Below, in pieces: positions 43,225 to 55,045 of a stretch of 64,000 nt of DNA (the stretch's first letter is position 1; every line of letters begins with the position of its first letter). This DNA is from Hanleya hanleyi. Its lineage: Eukaryota > Mollusca > Polyplacophora > Lepidopleurida > Hanleyidae. A program made the position numbers and the translations under genes. The DNA lies in NCBI GenBank assembly GCA_036873755.1, contig JAVTVY010006840.1, forward strand, positions 310,001 through 374,000, in the 5' to 3' direction. The notes under the pieces are model-generated. The model was not told the DNA's origin. It searched no databases and saw nothing but the letters and a program-made list of their open reading frames with translations.

Positions 43225-43594
43225 GGTTTCGCCTAAAACTGAAAATTAACTGTGCCCATGTGCGAACGTGATCCGTTTCCGCTCCCAGAAATTCCCTGGG
43301 TCACTTTTGCAGCTAGCGAGTTCTGGGGCTAGATTGGTGAATTACAAGCGTCTGGTCCGTCATTCATCATTCAATCTAGACCAGACTAGATATCGTGATG
43401 TCCCCCTATTTTAAACGTCATGTTCACAGTGTAAAGTTGTTCTGTATCACATGATGTTAAAAATATGAATATGGTCCAGTCCATCTTCGAGGTAAAAAAG
43501 ATAAAGTTTGGATCTACGTTTCCTAACTCGTGTGTAATTCTGATTACCTCGGGATTATGATGCCTTCGTGAGCATTGTCAAATAGAAAACCTAC

Positions 43595-44110
43595 GTCACG
43601 TCAGTATGAACAGACACAATCATAGAGAGACAGGTTGTCTTGAAGCATTATCAAGCTCGACCATTGAAACTGTTGACCGCTTCTCTCTTGCAAGAATCTA
43701 GCTTGAATTAGAAGAAACAGGCAAAGGCAAAGGAAGTAATTTCACATAGCCCTGATGCGCATTTTAGCGTTACGAAGCTTTTTTTCTAGGATCAACCATG
43801 TCATGCCTACATGTACTTGAAATATTTTGCCAGTGTTCTCGCATGAAAGGGTCTTACAGACTAGTCTTTCGTGTTAAATGCCGTCATTTTTATCTGACGA
43901 CAATACAGCTCACCAATTCCCAGTGCACGAGTTGTCACAGCGACACAGCTCACCAATTACCAATATACGAGTTGTCAGAGCATTTCCATCGTAGCTCTCT
44001 AGATTTGTATCTAATACCGCTTATGCCGGTGCTAGGGGCCGTGTGATCATGTCATCCAAGTTGCCACATGAACAGGTACAATAAAAGCGTACCTGAGATA
44101 CAACACATAT
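43595..44110 (+). repeat. Dispersed repeat R (copy 4, split)
   Basis: TTGACCGCTTCTCTCTTGCA at about 43671 and CTAGGGGCCGT...TACCTGAGATAC at about 44030-44100, with unrelated sequence between. Confidence 0.5.
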
Positions 44111-44535
44111 CATGAATCGTTAGATTTTTGGTGTGTGCTTTAGAATAGGTTAACCAGAAGACTATACTGTGAAGCCATGTGACTGTCAGTATGTCGGCAC
44201 CTCTTCCCACTTCCCTTATATGTGTTGTAATTTCGATGAACGCGCATTTTTTTCATTGATGACGGCTGTATATGAAATGTCGAATATGATGCTTGTATCG
44301 ATCCATTCAAATTATTGCCAGAAAGCTTACCCCCTGTCTCTTTGTCACATTTATACCATGAAGGGAGAGCTGTTTCTTTGGCCATTAACTAAGCTGGAGA
44401 CACCCACGGGTCATTCCAATCATCCACACATCCGATTGTCTGGCTATCTTCTAACCCAGCTAGAACATTTTTTTCTACCATAAAGATAAGTGTCCGTCCT
44501 AATTAGTTTCTATAGAAAGGGATATGAGAATGGAT

Positions 44536-46985
44536 ACTCTTAGTCAGGAGACTGCGAGGCAGGATATTCTTAACCAGGACCTTCTTAGCCAGGACACTCT
44601 TAGCCAGGACACACTCAACCAGGACATTCTAAGCCAGGACACACTTAGCCAGGACATTCTAAGCCAGGACACTCTCTGCCAAGACACTTTTAGCCAGAAC
44701 ATTCTAAGCCAGGACACTCTAAGCCATGACATTCTTAGCCAGGACACTCTCAGCCAGGACATTCTAAGCCAGGGCACTCTTAGCCAGGACATTCTCAGCC
44801 AGGACACTCTCAGCCAGGACATTCTAAGCCAGGAAACTCTCTGCCAGGATACTCTTAGCCAGAACATTCTAAGCCAGGACACTCTAAGCCATGACATTCT
44901 TAGCCAGGACACTCTCAGCCAGGACATTCTAAGCCAGGAAAGTCTCTGTCAGGACATGCTAGCTAATCCGGGACACTCCTAGCCATGACACTCCTAGTCA
45001 TGACACTCTTAGACAGGACATTCATAGCCAGGACACCCTCAGCCATGAATCTCTCAGCCAGGATATTCTAAGCCAGGACACTCTTAGCCAGGACATTCTT
45101 AGCCAGGACACTCTCAGCCAGGACATTCTAAGCCAGGACACTCTCTGCCAGGACACTCTTAGCCAGAACATTCTAAGCCAGGACACTCTAAGCCATGACA
45201 TTCTTATCCAGGACACTCTCAGCCAGGACATTCTAAGCCAGGACACTCTCTGCCAGGACACTCTTAGCCAGAACATTCTAAGCCAGGACACTCTAAGCCA
45301 TGACATTCTTAGCCAGGACACTCTCAGCCATGACACTCTCAGCCAGGACATTCTAAGCCAGGACACTCTTAGCCAGTACACCCTCAACCATGACACTCTC
45401 AGCCATGACACTCTCAGCCAGGACATTCTAAGCCAGAACACTCTTAGCCAGGACATTCCAAGCCAGGACATTCTCAGCCAGGACATTCTAAGCTAGGACA
45501 CTCTCAGTCAGGACATTCTTGCTAAGCCAGAACATTCTAGCTAAACCAGGACACTCTTAGCCAGGATATTCCTAGTCAGGACTTCCTCAGCCAGGACACT
45601 CTCAGCCAAGACATTCTAAGCCAGGACACTCTTAGCCAGGACATTCCTAGCCAGGACACTCTTAGCCATGACACTCTCAGTCAGGACATTCTAAGCCAGG
45701 ACACTCTTAGCCAGGGCATTATGGCTGATCCGGGACACTCCTAGCCATGTCAATCTTAGCCAGGACATTCCTAGCCACGACACCCTGAGCCATGACACTC
45801 TCAGCCAGGATATTCTTAGCCGGGACATTCTCAGCCAGGACACTCTCTGTCAGGACATTCTAAGCCAAGACACTCTCTGCCAGGACACTCTTAGCCAGAA
45901 CATTCTAAGCCAGGACACTCTAAGCCATGATATTCTTAGCCAGGACACTCTCAGCCATGACGCTCTCAGCCATGACATTCTAAGCCAGGACATTCTTAGC
46001 CAGGACACCCTCAGCCACGACACGCTCAGCCATGACACTCTCAGCCATGACACCCTCAGCCAGGACATTCTAAGCCAGGACGCTCTTAGCCAGGATATTC
46101 TAAGCCAGGAGACTCTCAGTCAGGACATTCTAGCTAAGCCAGGACACTCTTAGCCATGACACTCTTAGCCAGGACATTCCTAGCCAGGACACCCTCAGCC
46201 AGGACATTCTCAGTCAGCACATTCTAAGCCAGGACACACTCTTAGTCATGACACTCTTAGCCAGGACACTCTCAGCCATGACACGCTTAGCCATGGCACT
46301 CTCAGCCAGCACATTCTAAGCCAGGACACTCTTAGCCAGGACATTCTAGCTAATCCGGGACACTCTTAGCCAGGACATTCATAGCCATGACACTCTTAGC
46401 CAGGACATTCTTAGCCAGGACTCTCTCAGCCAGGACATTCTCAGCCAGGATATTCTAAGCCATGACACTCTTAGCCAGGACATTATTAGCCAGGACACTC
46501 TCAGCCAGAACATTCTAAGCCAGGACACTCTCTGCCAGGACATTCTCAGCCATGACACTCTCAACCATGACACCCTCAGTAAGGACATTCTAAACCAGGA
46601 CACTCTTAGCCAGGACATTCTAAGCCAGGACACTCTCAGCCAGGACATTCTTAGCCAGGACATTGTAAGCCAGGACACTCTCAACCAGAACATTCTAGCT
46701 AAGCCAGAACACTCTTAGTCATGACACTCTTAGCCAGGACATTCTAAGCCAGAACACTCTCAGCCAGGACATTCTTAACCAGGACATTCTAAGCCAGGAC
46801 ACTCTCAGCCAGGACTTTCTAAGCCAAGACACTCTCTGCCATGACCCTCTTAGCCAGAATATTCTAAGCCAGGATACTCTAAACCATGACATTATAAGCC
46901 AGGACACTCTCAGCCAGAGCATTCTAGCTAAGCCAGGACACTCTTAACCAGCACACCCTTAGCCAGGACATTCTTAGTCATTACA
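44536..46985. repeat. 15-bp satellite, about 160 units
   Basis: Units of AGCCAGGACACTCTT and AGCCAGGACATTCTA alternate over 2.4 kb, with higher-order 30-bp and about 210-bp patterns (for example 44680-44760 recurs at 44850-44930). Frames stay open for up to 150 residues on both strands: (SQDTL/SQDIL)n on plus, (WLRVS/WLRMS)n on minus. Stops and phase shifts between blocks argue against a gene. Confidence 0.95.
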
Positions 46986-46989
46986 CCGG

Positions 46990-48180
46990 CGCCTCTCTTT
47001 CAAACATATAAATTTCTTGATAATTTATATAAAAATTATCACTGTTATACACACCAAAAAAATGAAATAAAAATCGGGTCACCGTTTTGCGGTGTGCTAT
47101 GGTTGCACATGAACATGCGGGCGCATCGTCTCAGACTAGCACAGAATTGATGGGCACAGGGAGACAGAGCTAAATAACATAAACATATATATTTTATATA
47201 AATGCACACATATTGCTTCTCAAATCTTCCGATAATTCGTGAACCACTCCGTTTCATCCAAATTCCTGTCAAATTGGGGATCACCCGGATCGTTCTATTC
47301 ATAATCCATACTACTCGAATTTGGGAGCATTTTCTCCATCTATTTCGCTGTTATTTCTATTTTCTCCATCTATTTCCCTGATATTTCTATTTTCCACATG
47401 TATTTTCCTATTATGTCTATTGAACTGAGATTGTTTGCATGGTGACACACTTTAGTGATGTCTGAATGAACTTTTGCATAGTTATTTAGCAATGCACATA
47501 GGCTAAACATTGAACACATAAAAGATTAGATTATTCAGGCGAACTTTGATTTTTGGTGATCACCGTCATGAACAGTAGCCCCCACATCAGGATCAGTATA
47601 GAAAACATTGTCTGTGCTATCAGATTCATCTCGTTTCTGTATATATCACAAGACTGCATGCGTCGAGTAACGTAATTTTCAGACGTTTTGATGCTGGTGG
47701 ACTTCACTTCGCTGTCACAAAAATAGAATTGAAAATTGCTTAAACGTTCTGAAAATCTGAAAAAAAATGCCATGAGATATTTCTGTAATTGATAGTTTGC
47801 CTAATGTCCCTTTTCCTTATCTGAGAATATTCGAAGATCTCGAAAGTGGACCGTTTAGTTTTACGCACGATAGGACAAATGTGTTACCGGGTGTCCGTTT
47901 GGCGATGTCACGTGGTGGATAAGCTCCGCCTTCGCTACTATTTTTTCTATGAAGTACTTCCGGGTCATTCCTTATATCATTCTTACACACTTTGCGGGAA
48001 TATTTTCTTTTGATTCCTACATTAAAATAATTGATCACTTGAGAAATACAGTGACAATATTTCACCAAAAATTGTACGTTTGCATTCAACATTGAATTCG
48101 GAATATTCGTGATCTCAATTACATCCAAGATAACGAAATGGTCACATATCAACTGTAATCGAGGTCACGTTCACCCGCTA
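46990..48180. other. No gene seen; short 30-bp tandem repeat
   Basis: A three-copy repeat TTTTCTCCATCTATTTC... at 47330-47420. Otherwise AT-rich without domains. Confidence 0.45.
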
Positions 48181-48214
48181 GGGGCGCTGCGATCTGCCGC
48201 TCCGAACACATGAC

Positions 48215-48430
48215 ATACAAGAAGACAGAAAAGTCAAGAAATAACGAAGATCTAACGTATTAGGGCGTAGGCGATGTGTCGTATGCCAATTTTGAATCGA
48301 AAACTCAAGGTCAAGGTGACCGACAATCGAGGAGTCATTGTAATAAGCAAAACATAAAAGACAAGAAGACTGATTTGTCAATGACGTAAGTTACAGCGGC
48401 AATTAAGCTCCTGTGTTAACTAAATCAAAA
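48215..48430 (+). repeat. Dispersed repeat, direct partner at 49.78-49.99 kb
   Basis: TATTAGGGCG(T/G)AGGCGAT, TCAAGGTGAC(C/T)GACAATC and AAGCTCCTGTGTTAACTAAA occur in the same order at both sites, about 1.57 kb apart. Confidence 0.75.
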
Positions 48431-48439
48431 GCTTTTTGT

Positions 48440-49000
48440 AAAATTATAAATTAGGGTAATATATAATGTTCCATCAGATCTACTTTTACCTTTCACCGAA
48501 AATACCAGATCTGAAATCATTCGTTTCTTTAGAAAACAAACTATTCCTCTCCACAATTACTGTTAAGATTACTATTTCTGTAGCAACCCTGGGAATAACG
48601 CACAAAGAACAGTACATTTTATACAAAAGAGAGTACTAATGAGAGAAAACAAACCCACAAAAGGCTATACGGTGTTTTATTGGTAATAGAAATAGTAAAT
48701 ACGCCGCGATTCGATTTCAAGAAACACAGATCGAGGAAGTGGCTTCAAATTCCTCAGATAAAACATCAATTGGTGAAAGAGTACCAACTGCTGTTTATTT
48801 CGGAAATTTGAAACCAACGTCCAAAGGTCTATATTTCCATTCGGACATGAATTTGATCATATATTTTCATGTAGGACTTTCACATTAATCAAAACATTTT
48901 GGAATGAAGCCTCACTCCCCAAAGCTGCAACTGCGAACATTGATGCAAATTGTGTGAAAGTATAAAGGACGCGTGTGATCACTATCGTTACCCCCGTCGC
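48440..49000. other. No gene seen
   Basis: AT-rich, without recognisable features. Confidence 0.4.
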
Positions 49001-49004
49001 CAAC

Positions 49005-49700
49005 GTTAGAGAGAGAGAGAGAGAGAGTTAAGGTTTAATGTTGAGTTCAGCGATATTTCAGCTATATAGCGACGATCAACCAAAATTCTAAGTTTTCTAA
49101 CAAAAACAAGTCAACAATCCAGCAATCCGGAAGTAATCAACCCAACACACCAAAAGACATGCACATACATTAAAACTTATGCAACAAACCAATTTCTTTC
49201 AAATAACGTAATTCAGTCTTCCTTTACCTGACCACAAAAAAAAATCCTCTAAAGTAGCTGCTTGACAAAAAGAATTTCTTATAATCTTAAACTCTGTACA
49301 GTCGACCAGAATATGTTTCACTCTGACATCTTTGTGGTATGGAATACACCTTGGGGCTGGTTCCATTTTTAGTATAACTTTTTCACAGGTATGTCGGCTC
49401 CGATTAACAGATTATGGTGGCGTGTTATCGCGGGTACTTTGAATTATAAAATGTATTGCTTGGAAATAAATCTCATTATAAGCAGAATCGCGTTCAGCAA
49501 TACTTCAGATATATACCGACCATCAAACAAAATTCTAAGTATTCTACCAAAAACAAGTCGACAGCCCAGCAATCCAGAAGTAATCAACACAACACATAAA
49601 AAAATATGCACATACATTAAGACGTAAGCACCAAACCGATTTCTTTCAAATAACCTAAAATACAGTCTTCTTTTACCCGACTAAGAAGATCTTGTAATCA
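49005..49700 (-). pseudogene. Two retrotransposon 3' UTR fragments in tandem
   Basis: The 3' tip begins at GA repeats at 49009-49027 and again, without the GA tract, at about 49485 (CGCGTTCAGCAATACTTCAG). Each is followed by ACACACCAAAAGACATGCAC-like and ACAGTCTTC blocks. Confidence 0.7.
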
Positions 49701-50009
49701 AGCTATAGGAATACCTCCAGCTTATGACAAACAAGAAACTCATTAAGGTAAGGAAGGCCAAGGTTACTGAAGATAGAAAAATCAAGAAATAAACGAAGAT
49801 CTTAAGATTTACTTTTGCAAAAAAGTTAACCTATTAGGGCGGAGGCGATCTGTCATATACCAATATTAAATGGAAAGTTCAAGTTCAAGGTGACTGACAA
49901 TCAAGAAGTCATTGAAATAAAAAAAAAGATTGATTTTTCAATGACGTAAGCTACAGTGACAATAAAGCTCCTGTGTTAACTAAATAGAATCTATAAAATG
50001 AATTATTAG

Positions 50010-50640
50010 AGAATTATGGTTTAGCGTCGCGTTCAGCAATATTTCAGCTATATGGCGACGATTAAACAAAATTTTATTCTAACAAAAACAAGTCAACAAC
50101 CCAGCATTTCAGAAGTAATTATCACAACACACCACAAGCCATGCACATACATTAAAACTTATGCAACAAACCGATTTCTTTCAAATAACCTAAAGTATTC
50201 TTTTTTTTTACCCGACCAAAATGGTCCTCTAAAGTAGGTGCTTGATAAGAAGAATCTTTGTCAATCTTAAGATCTATACAGTCCATCAGAATATGTTTAA
50301 CTGTGAGAGCTTCGTGGCATGGAATACACCTTGGGGCTGATTCCTTTTTTAGTAAATGTTCGTGAGTTAATCGGGTATGGCCGATTCTACATCGCCTGAT
50401 CATGACTTGATCGAAACGTTTCTGACTACTCAGATGAATATATCCTAAAGTCTTTTGAAACTCATGAAGTTTGTTATTATCCACAGCATCCCAGAAGGAT
50501 TGAAACAGCTTTCTCACATAAACACAGACAGAGGATCTGAAATCGCTGTATGGGATTCCAACAGGATCAACCTCATTATCTAGGGCTGCCTTGGCCATTT
50601 AGTCAGCTTCAGTATTTCCTTTGTTTCCAACATGGTAAGG
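50010..50640 (-). pseudogene. Non-LTR retrotransposon 3' part with RNase H C-terminal region
   Basis: A minus-strand frame of 148 residues, 50152-50598, holds the segment after RNase H: AKAALDNEVDPVGIPYSDFR, then KTLGYIHLSSQKRFDQVMIR, RCRIGHTRLTHEHLLKKE and the Cys/His-like APRCIPCHEALTVKHILMDC, probably a zinc knuckle-like tail (C-x2-C-x8-H-x4-C). It is the longest undamaged example of this tail in the window. The RNase H itself is cut at 50598. Confidence 0.75.
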
Positions 50641-51120
50641 CGAACAACAAAACAAATAAATTTGCGAGTTCATAGGTGTTGGCTGGTGTTGATCGGAGGT
50701 CCAACACCACTTTCGGTACAATGCTACATGGATGCGGAATTGTGGTATGCTCGAGTTGAATTCACAACACTTAAAAAGAGGAAATATCAAGTAATATTTG
50801 AACATTATGACGTCACAATGGTAAGCGAATCTTGTTTGGACAAACATGTTGTCACCACTTGTTAAACAGAAATAAATATTTCTTGAACCCACACACATTA
50901 GCAAACTACACGCACAAATAAACTGAGAGACCGATTCGGGTAGCTGGGTGCCTTGCATCCGTCTTCGTATCTCTGTTCTGAGAGTTGCAAGAAACGGAAT
51001 ATTGTGGATATAATATTAAGGTCGTCGTTCTATTGCCGCTGAAGTTTGAAACACTAGCGAAAGGCCAACAACATCTGATCTGGCGATAGTACTTGAAGAT
51101 TAGAGAGCTACATATAATTT

Positions 51121-51403
51121 ACGCTCATAAAGTTAGACCGCGGTTCACAGTTCGTTATTCGGGACCAGTCATTCAGCGACTCGTAACAGCGCCCCTAGCA
51201 GCGCCCCCTGGCGTCGGATTTGGGATGTGAATGTACAAAGATATAGAGCATGACATTCTCTCTTGCTATAGAGAGTTTGGAGTTCAAAGTACTCATAATA
51301 AAAAAAAATACGGATTTCCATATCTGAGGAAATAATTGCTGCATGGTCTCCTCGAATAATGAACTGCAAACTGGGAACCGCGGTCTGACTTTATGAACGT
51401 TAT
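51121..51403. repeat. MITE-like element with 45-bp inverted ends
   Basis: TCATAAAGTTAGACCGCGGTT and its near-perfect complement stand 284 bp apart; no coding capacity. Confidence 0.75.
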
Positions 51404-51751
51404 GATTTGCCATGACACATGACATTTCTAGAACAGCATGAAAAATTCGTTATTATTAGCCGAACCATTTCAGAAAATCCATCCTATCGCTGAAATACTG
51501 AAAAACATATCGGTAATGAAGTTCTGTTTTTTGAGAAAAAAAAATTGGTAGAATAAATATCCAGTGTATCTCGGGGTGTCTCCAAATAAAACAATATGTT
51601 TGGTCAATACAAAATCTTGAAAAAGAAATCTTGTAATTTCATTGGCTTGCTGAAAAAACCCCCGGTAACTTGTTAAGAGATTGACTCTGAGCGTAACGAA
51701 CATGTAGCTGAACAAGTAGAGACTGATCACCTTCCCGATCTTCCTGGTCAT

Positions 51752-52288
51752 TCAAAGTTCCAATTTTCCAGGGCAAAGTTTCCCAAAATGGACACGTTTT
51801 TCACATACGTACCCACCTACTAGATAGTCCTCTGTGCACAAAATGTCATTCCAATCGCCACCGAAATGACGTAGCACACAGTGCTCGTACATTAACCCGC
51901 TCCATGTCAGCTTGACGGTCGAAGAAGGCTCTCCTTCAGCCCAGCAACTGTAAGTGGCCTGAGAGCCATCAAACCATTTCCAGTTTCCACGTTCCTCTTG
52001 GTCAGTCAGGGCCAGAACGATTGTCTCCTCTCTATCCCCGTGGATGTCGTCGAAGGCCGCCATGATGTCGTCGATTCGCGACGAATTTATCACAACGGGA
52101 ATAGATTCCACATCTTTGCATCTTTGGACTACGTCCTGGAAATTCTTGAACGCAGTCTTTGGAAACAACCGATAGCAATTGTGGCCAACTCTCCTCCAGC
52201 CCTCATCACAGAGAGGAATGTATTTTTGTTGACAAGAACTATTCAGTATGCATTGTCCAAGGATCAAAACCCTGACAACGCGAAACAT
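51752..52288 (-). CDS. Secreted C-type lectin-like protein, single-exon
   Basis: 178 residues from the ATG at 52288 (another in-frame ATG at 52309 adds 7). A hydrophobic N-terminus, FRVVRVLILGQCIL, fits a signal peptide. The C-type lectin-like domain spans about 27-165: CDEGWRRVGHNCYRLF, W103/W105 in NWKWFDGS, and EPS (120-122) at the site where sugar-specific lectins have EPN or QPD. It continues with FGGDWNDILC (WND 146-148) and GYVCEK. Cysteines 27-38, 57-162 and 137-151 give the long-form disulfide set. WND, which supplies calcium ligands, is kept, but EPS is atypical, so the sugar preference is unclear. It is the only convincing host gene here and may be one member of an expanded invertebrate immune lectin family. 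It could be a terminal exon of a larger gene. Confidence 0.75.
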   Translation of the reverse strand: MFRVVRVLILGQCILNSSCQQKYIPLCDEGWRRVGHNCYRLFPKTAFKNFQDVVQRCKDVESIPVVINSSRIDDIMAAFDDIHGDREETIVLALTDQEERGNWKWFDGSQATYSCWAEGEPSSTVKLTWSGLMYEHCVLRHFGGDWNDILCTEDYLVGGYVCEKRVHFGKLCPGKLEL

Positions 52289-52379
52289 TTTATCTGATGA
52301 TTTGTTCATTTCCAGATAGAAATGATGTAAAGAGATGATGTAACGCACCACTGCTGAATATTGGCTGTACTGTATTCAG

Positions 52380-53165
52380 TCACGACCACAGACCCAGGGT
52401 CCACCACATTCCTCAAGTACAGCAGACCAAAAAAGTTATACGCAAATAGTGTTTTTTCCTCGAGTTCACAAAATGGTATGTTCATTGAAGGGTCTCACAT
52501 ATCCATTTTTTTAAATTTTCGGTCAATTGATCAGCACGGACTACGAAACGAAACTCGAGAAAAATATGTTTGAAATCGGGGAGAGACTGGTTCTTTTCAG
52601 ATGTAATTTTCGACAATGAGCAGCTTACAGTATATTGGTGGTTGTTAATTATTTCAGTATGGTATTGTTGTGTATTGTTATTTATTAACGTACCTGGGTA
52701 CGGTTTCTTGTTGAGAGATCGGGTTTAGAGTTGCCTTCCCCTGAGATCTATGGGTTAAGTAAATTCCATCAGGACTGCGTATTTCATGTGCTGCCTCTAT
52801 ATGACCTACATACATGTATTATATCCGTAGCAATCTGCGGGGACAATTCAGCCACACTATCCTTTCTTGGATAATATAACCACCACATGTATGATAATCG
52901 ACCGGTTAGTAAGAATATACCTCATCAGTTGCTATTCCACAAACAGGATCATTTCCCTTTGTTTCTATGTGAAGGCCTTATAATCAAGAATACTGCAGGA
53001 GAAGCCTAAGAACGTAGTCGCAAAAAATCAATTCAATTTGGCCACTAACGGCCGCCCCGTCACACGCCCACATAATCGTGCGCTAAAATTGCGCGGTACG
53101 ACTGTTTCCCAAGTTGATAGATGGTTGACAAGATGTTCAATATATATTTTTATCATTCAGAAAGT
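52380..53165. other. No gene seen
   Basis: Upstream region of the lectin gene on its coding strand. AT-rich; I cannot place a convincing promoter. Confidence 0.4.
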
Positions 53166-53172
53166 GATCGTA

Positions 53173-53497
53173 TAACAGTATTTTCGTTATTTTGGGATTA
53201 CACTATCTTAGAAACAGCGCAAATTCTAGTGCTGATAAATTGGTGGAGTCCCGTGCGGGATTCGAACCAGCTACCCCAGAGTCAGGCACCTAATCGCCAG
53301 CACTGTATGTCAGCGATCTAAATCACTCGTAACGGGCTTCCCACAAAAATAGGAGGTAGTAGACCGATAGTCTTGAAGGCGAACATACAGTACCCTCCTG
53401 ATGATCATAATAACACAGCTATCTTAGAATAGCACAAAAAATAGATTTCGTTCTATTCTAAGATAGTGTAATCCAAAAATAACGAAAATACCGTTAA
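53173..53497. mobile_element. Inverted-repeat element enclosing a tRNA-like sequence
   Basis: Ends of about 40 bp (TATTTTCGTTATTTTGGGAT and GATTACACTATCTTAGAA, with complements at 53455-53497) flank 240 bp. Inside, the minus strand holds GGTTCGAATCCCGCACGGGA at about 53250-53270, an exact B-box, with an A-box-like TGATTTAGATCGC about 50-60 bp upstream. Probably a MITE that carries a tRNA-derived segment. Confidence 0.65.
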
Positions 53498-53734
53498 GAC
53501 GTTGAATAGCTTACAAAAAGATTGGAAAATGAAAACTGGCATTCGAAGGGTTTGCCAGCAGTAGCTGACGCACCCCAAATATTACTCAAGAGCCTTTCTA
53601 TCTGCCCTAAGAGGTGCCTTGTGCAATGCACTGGTATGCAGTGTATTATTATTTATACCATAGAAAAACAGAATACTTTCAAACATAGACACGGGATTAC
53701 TTTTTGAAATATGCCCAGCTGCTGAATGTTTGAG

Positions 53735-53830
53735 AGAGAGAATTAGGGTTCAACGTCGCGTTCAACGATATTTCAGCTATATAGCAACGATCTAACAAAA
53801 TTCTAAGTTTTCACATCAACAACTCAGTAA
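53735..53830 (-). repeat. Retrotransposon 3' tip next to GA tract
   Basis: GAGAGAGAATTAGGGTTCAA then CAGCTATATAGCAACGATC; the same tip as at 31395, 37380 and 49009. Confidence 0.65.
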
Positions 53831-54314
53831 ACTAATGCGTTAAAACAGGTACACACATTAAAAGGAGATGGTATGGTAAGGCGGGGGTTTTGCCCACAGC
53901 CAGCCGACCCATGGCCATGTACATTTCTTGTCGCCATCTGTCAATCACAATGCAGTGTACAACGATTCGTCGGCGTCAACTGTCAATCAACGGACTAAAT
54001 ATTACGACGAAAAAAGCCATATGTTCCGTAGCACGGCGTTATGATTTCACCACGTTGCAGTCGATTTTACATGCACATATTGGAGAATAAATACACAATT
54101 TAGGTGAATATATTGCCGTTGTAACGGGTAGCGACTGATCGTTCGATTTCAACGTTTGACTACCGTCCACACCGTATCGTGTCATCGGTAAACAATGTTT
54201 ATTTTACTTTTAATTGGTTCATAATTATAGCCTAAAATCTTATTTCAGATATATTGAACGCATTTCTTTTTTTTTTAATGAGAATGATTGAAATAACTTG
54301 TTGACGTCACACAT

Positions 54315-54412
54315 GTTCCCCTCCTGGGATTCGAACTCGGCAAAAAATTTTTCGAGGCGTTCGTGATCCAACGTGCGTATCCACTACACCACGACATACG
54401 AACGACTGTAAC
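54315..54412 (-). ncRNA. tRNA-like sequence (probable tRNA-derived SINE or tRNA pseudogene)
   Basis: On the minus strand GTCGTGGTGTAGTGGATACG (A-box form TGGTGTAGTGG) is followed about 40 bp later by GAGTTCGAATCCCAGGAGG (B-box). The anticodon arm between them is A/T-rich and does not fold as expected, and the acceptor ends do not pair well. I therefore call it a relic rather than a working tRNA. Confidence 0.5.
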
Positions 54413-54849
54413 AGGGTATTTTGTCACTTTAATCTACTTACGAAAACTTACGAAAAACGTTATGACTCATAACGGCTGAATTATGAATGACGGACCAGAC
54501 GCTTGTAATTTTCATTTTTTAGTATGAAGGACTCCATGGACCAAAAAGATTTTCCAGCAGTGGGAATATAATGTTACCGCACAACACCAGGTTAAATGGT
54601 GTTCTGGTCCAAGGGGTCCTTCGCGTCTAAATGCGTGTCTGAAGAACTCGATTTAGACCCCTTTTTTCAAGAAATAGCACAAGCTGTGGATTTCAGTTCA
54701 TGTCATAACTATAATCATAACGCAATAGCATTAAAACTTTCACATATTGTGTACTTATATTTTCTCTTGCCGTTACATTGAAACAAGTATTTTTAGGACA
54801 TTTTATTTTATCGATTTCAACCGCACCACGTATTATAGGCCAAAATCTC

Positions 54850-55045
54850 GCCTCATCGTACCGTCACCTGTACAACAAACCAATCTCTCTCAAATAATCT
54901 AAAATACAATCTTCTATTACTCGGCTAAAAAGATCTTACAGCGTAGCTGCTCGATAAAAAGTAGCTCTCACAATCTTAAAATCTATACAGTCTATAAGGA
55001 TATGTTTCATCGTGAGATCTTCGTGCCATGGAATACAGCTTGGGA
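54850..55045 (-). pseudogene. Retrotransposon 3' fragment
   Basis: CAACAAACCAATCTCTCTCA, CTCGGCTAAAAAGATCTTAC and TCTTCGTGCCATGGAATACA, as in the Cys-rich tail and 3' UTR elsewhere. Confidence 0.65.

Noticed and set aside
44524..44982. A real (SQDTL)n repeat protein gene
   Set aside because: The complementary strand is equally open, phase breaks occur every few hundred bases and no other exon or domain is visible; kept only as a question in the findings.
51470..51751. Additional lectin exon or gene downstream of the lectin
   Set aside because: A 93-codon frame directly after the lectin stop, without a domain or clear splice sites; more likely 3' UTR.
53230..53330. Functional tRNA gene
   Set aside because: B-box is good, but the anticodon and acceptor arms do not form convincingly, and it lies within a repeat element.
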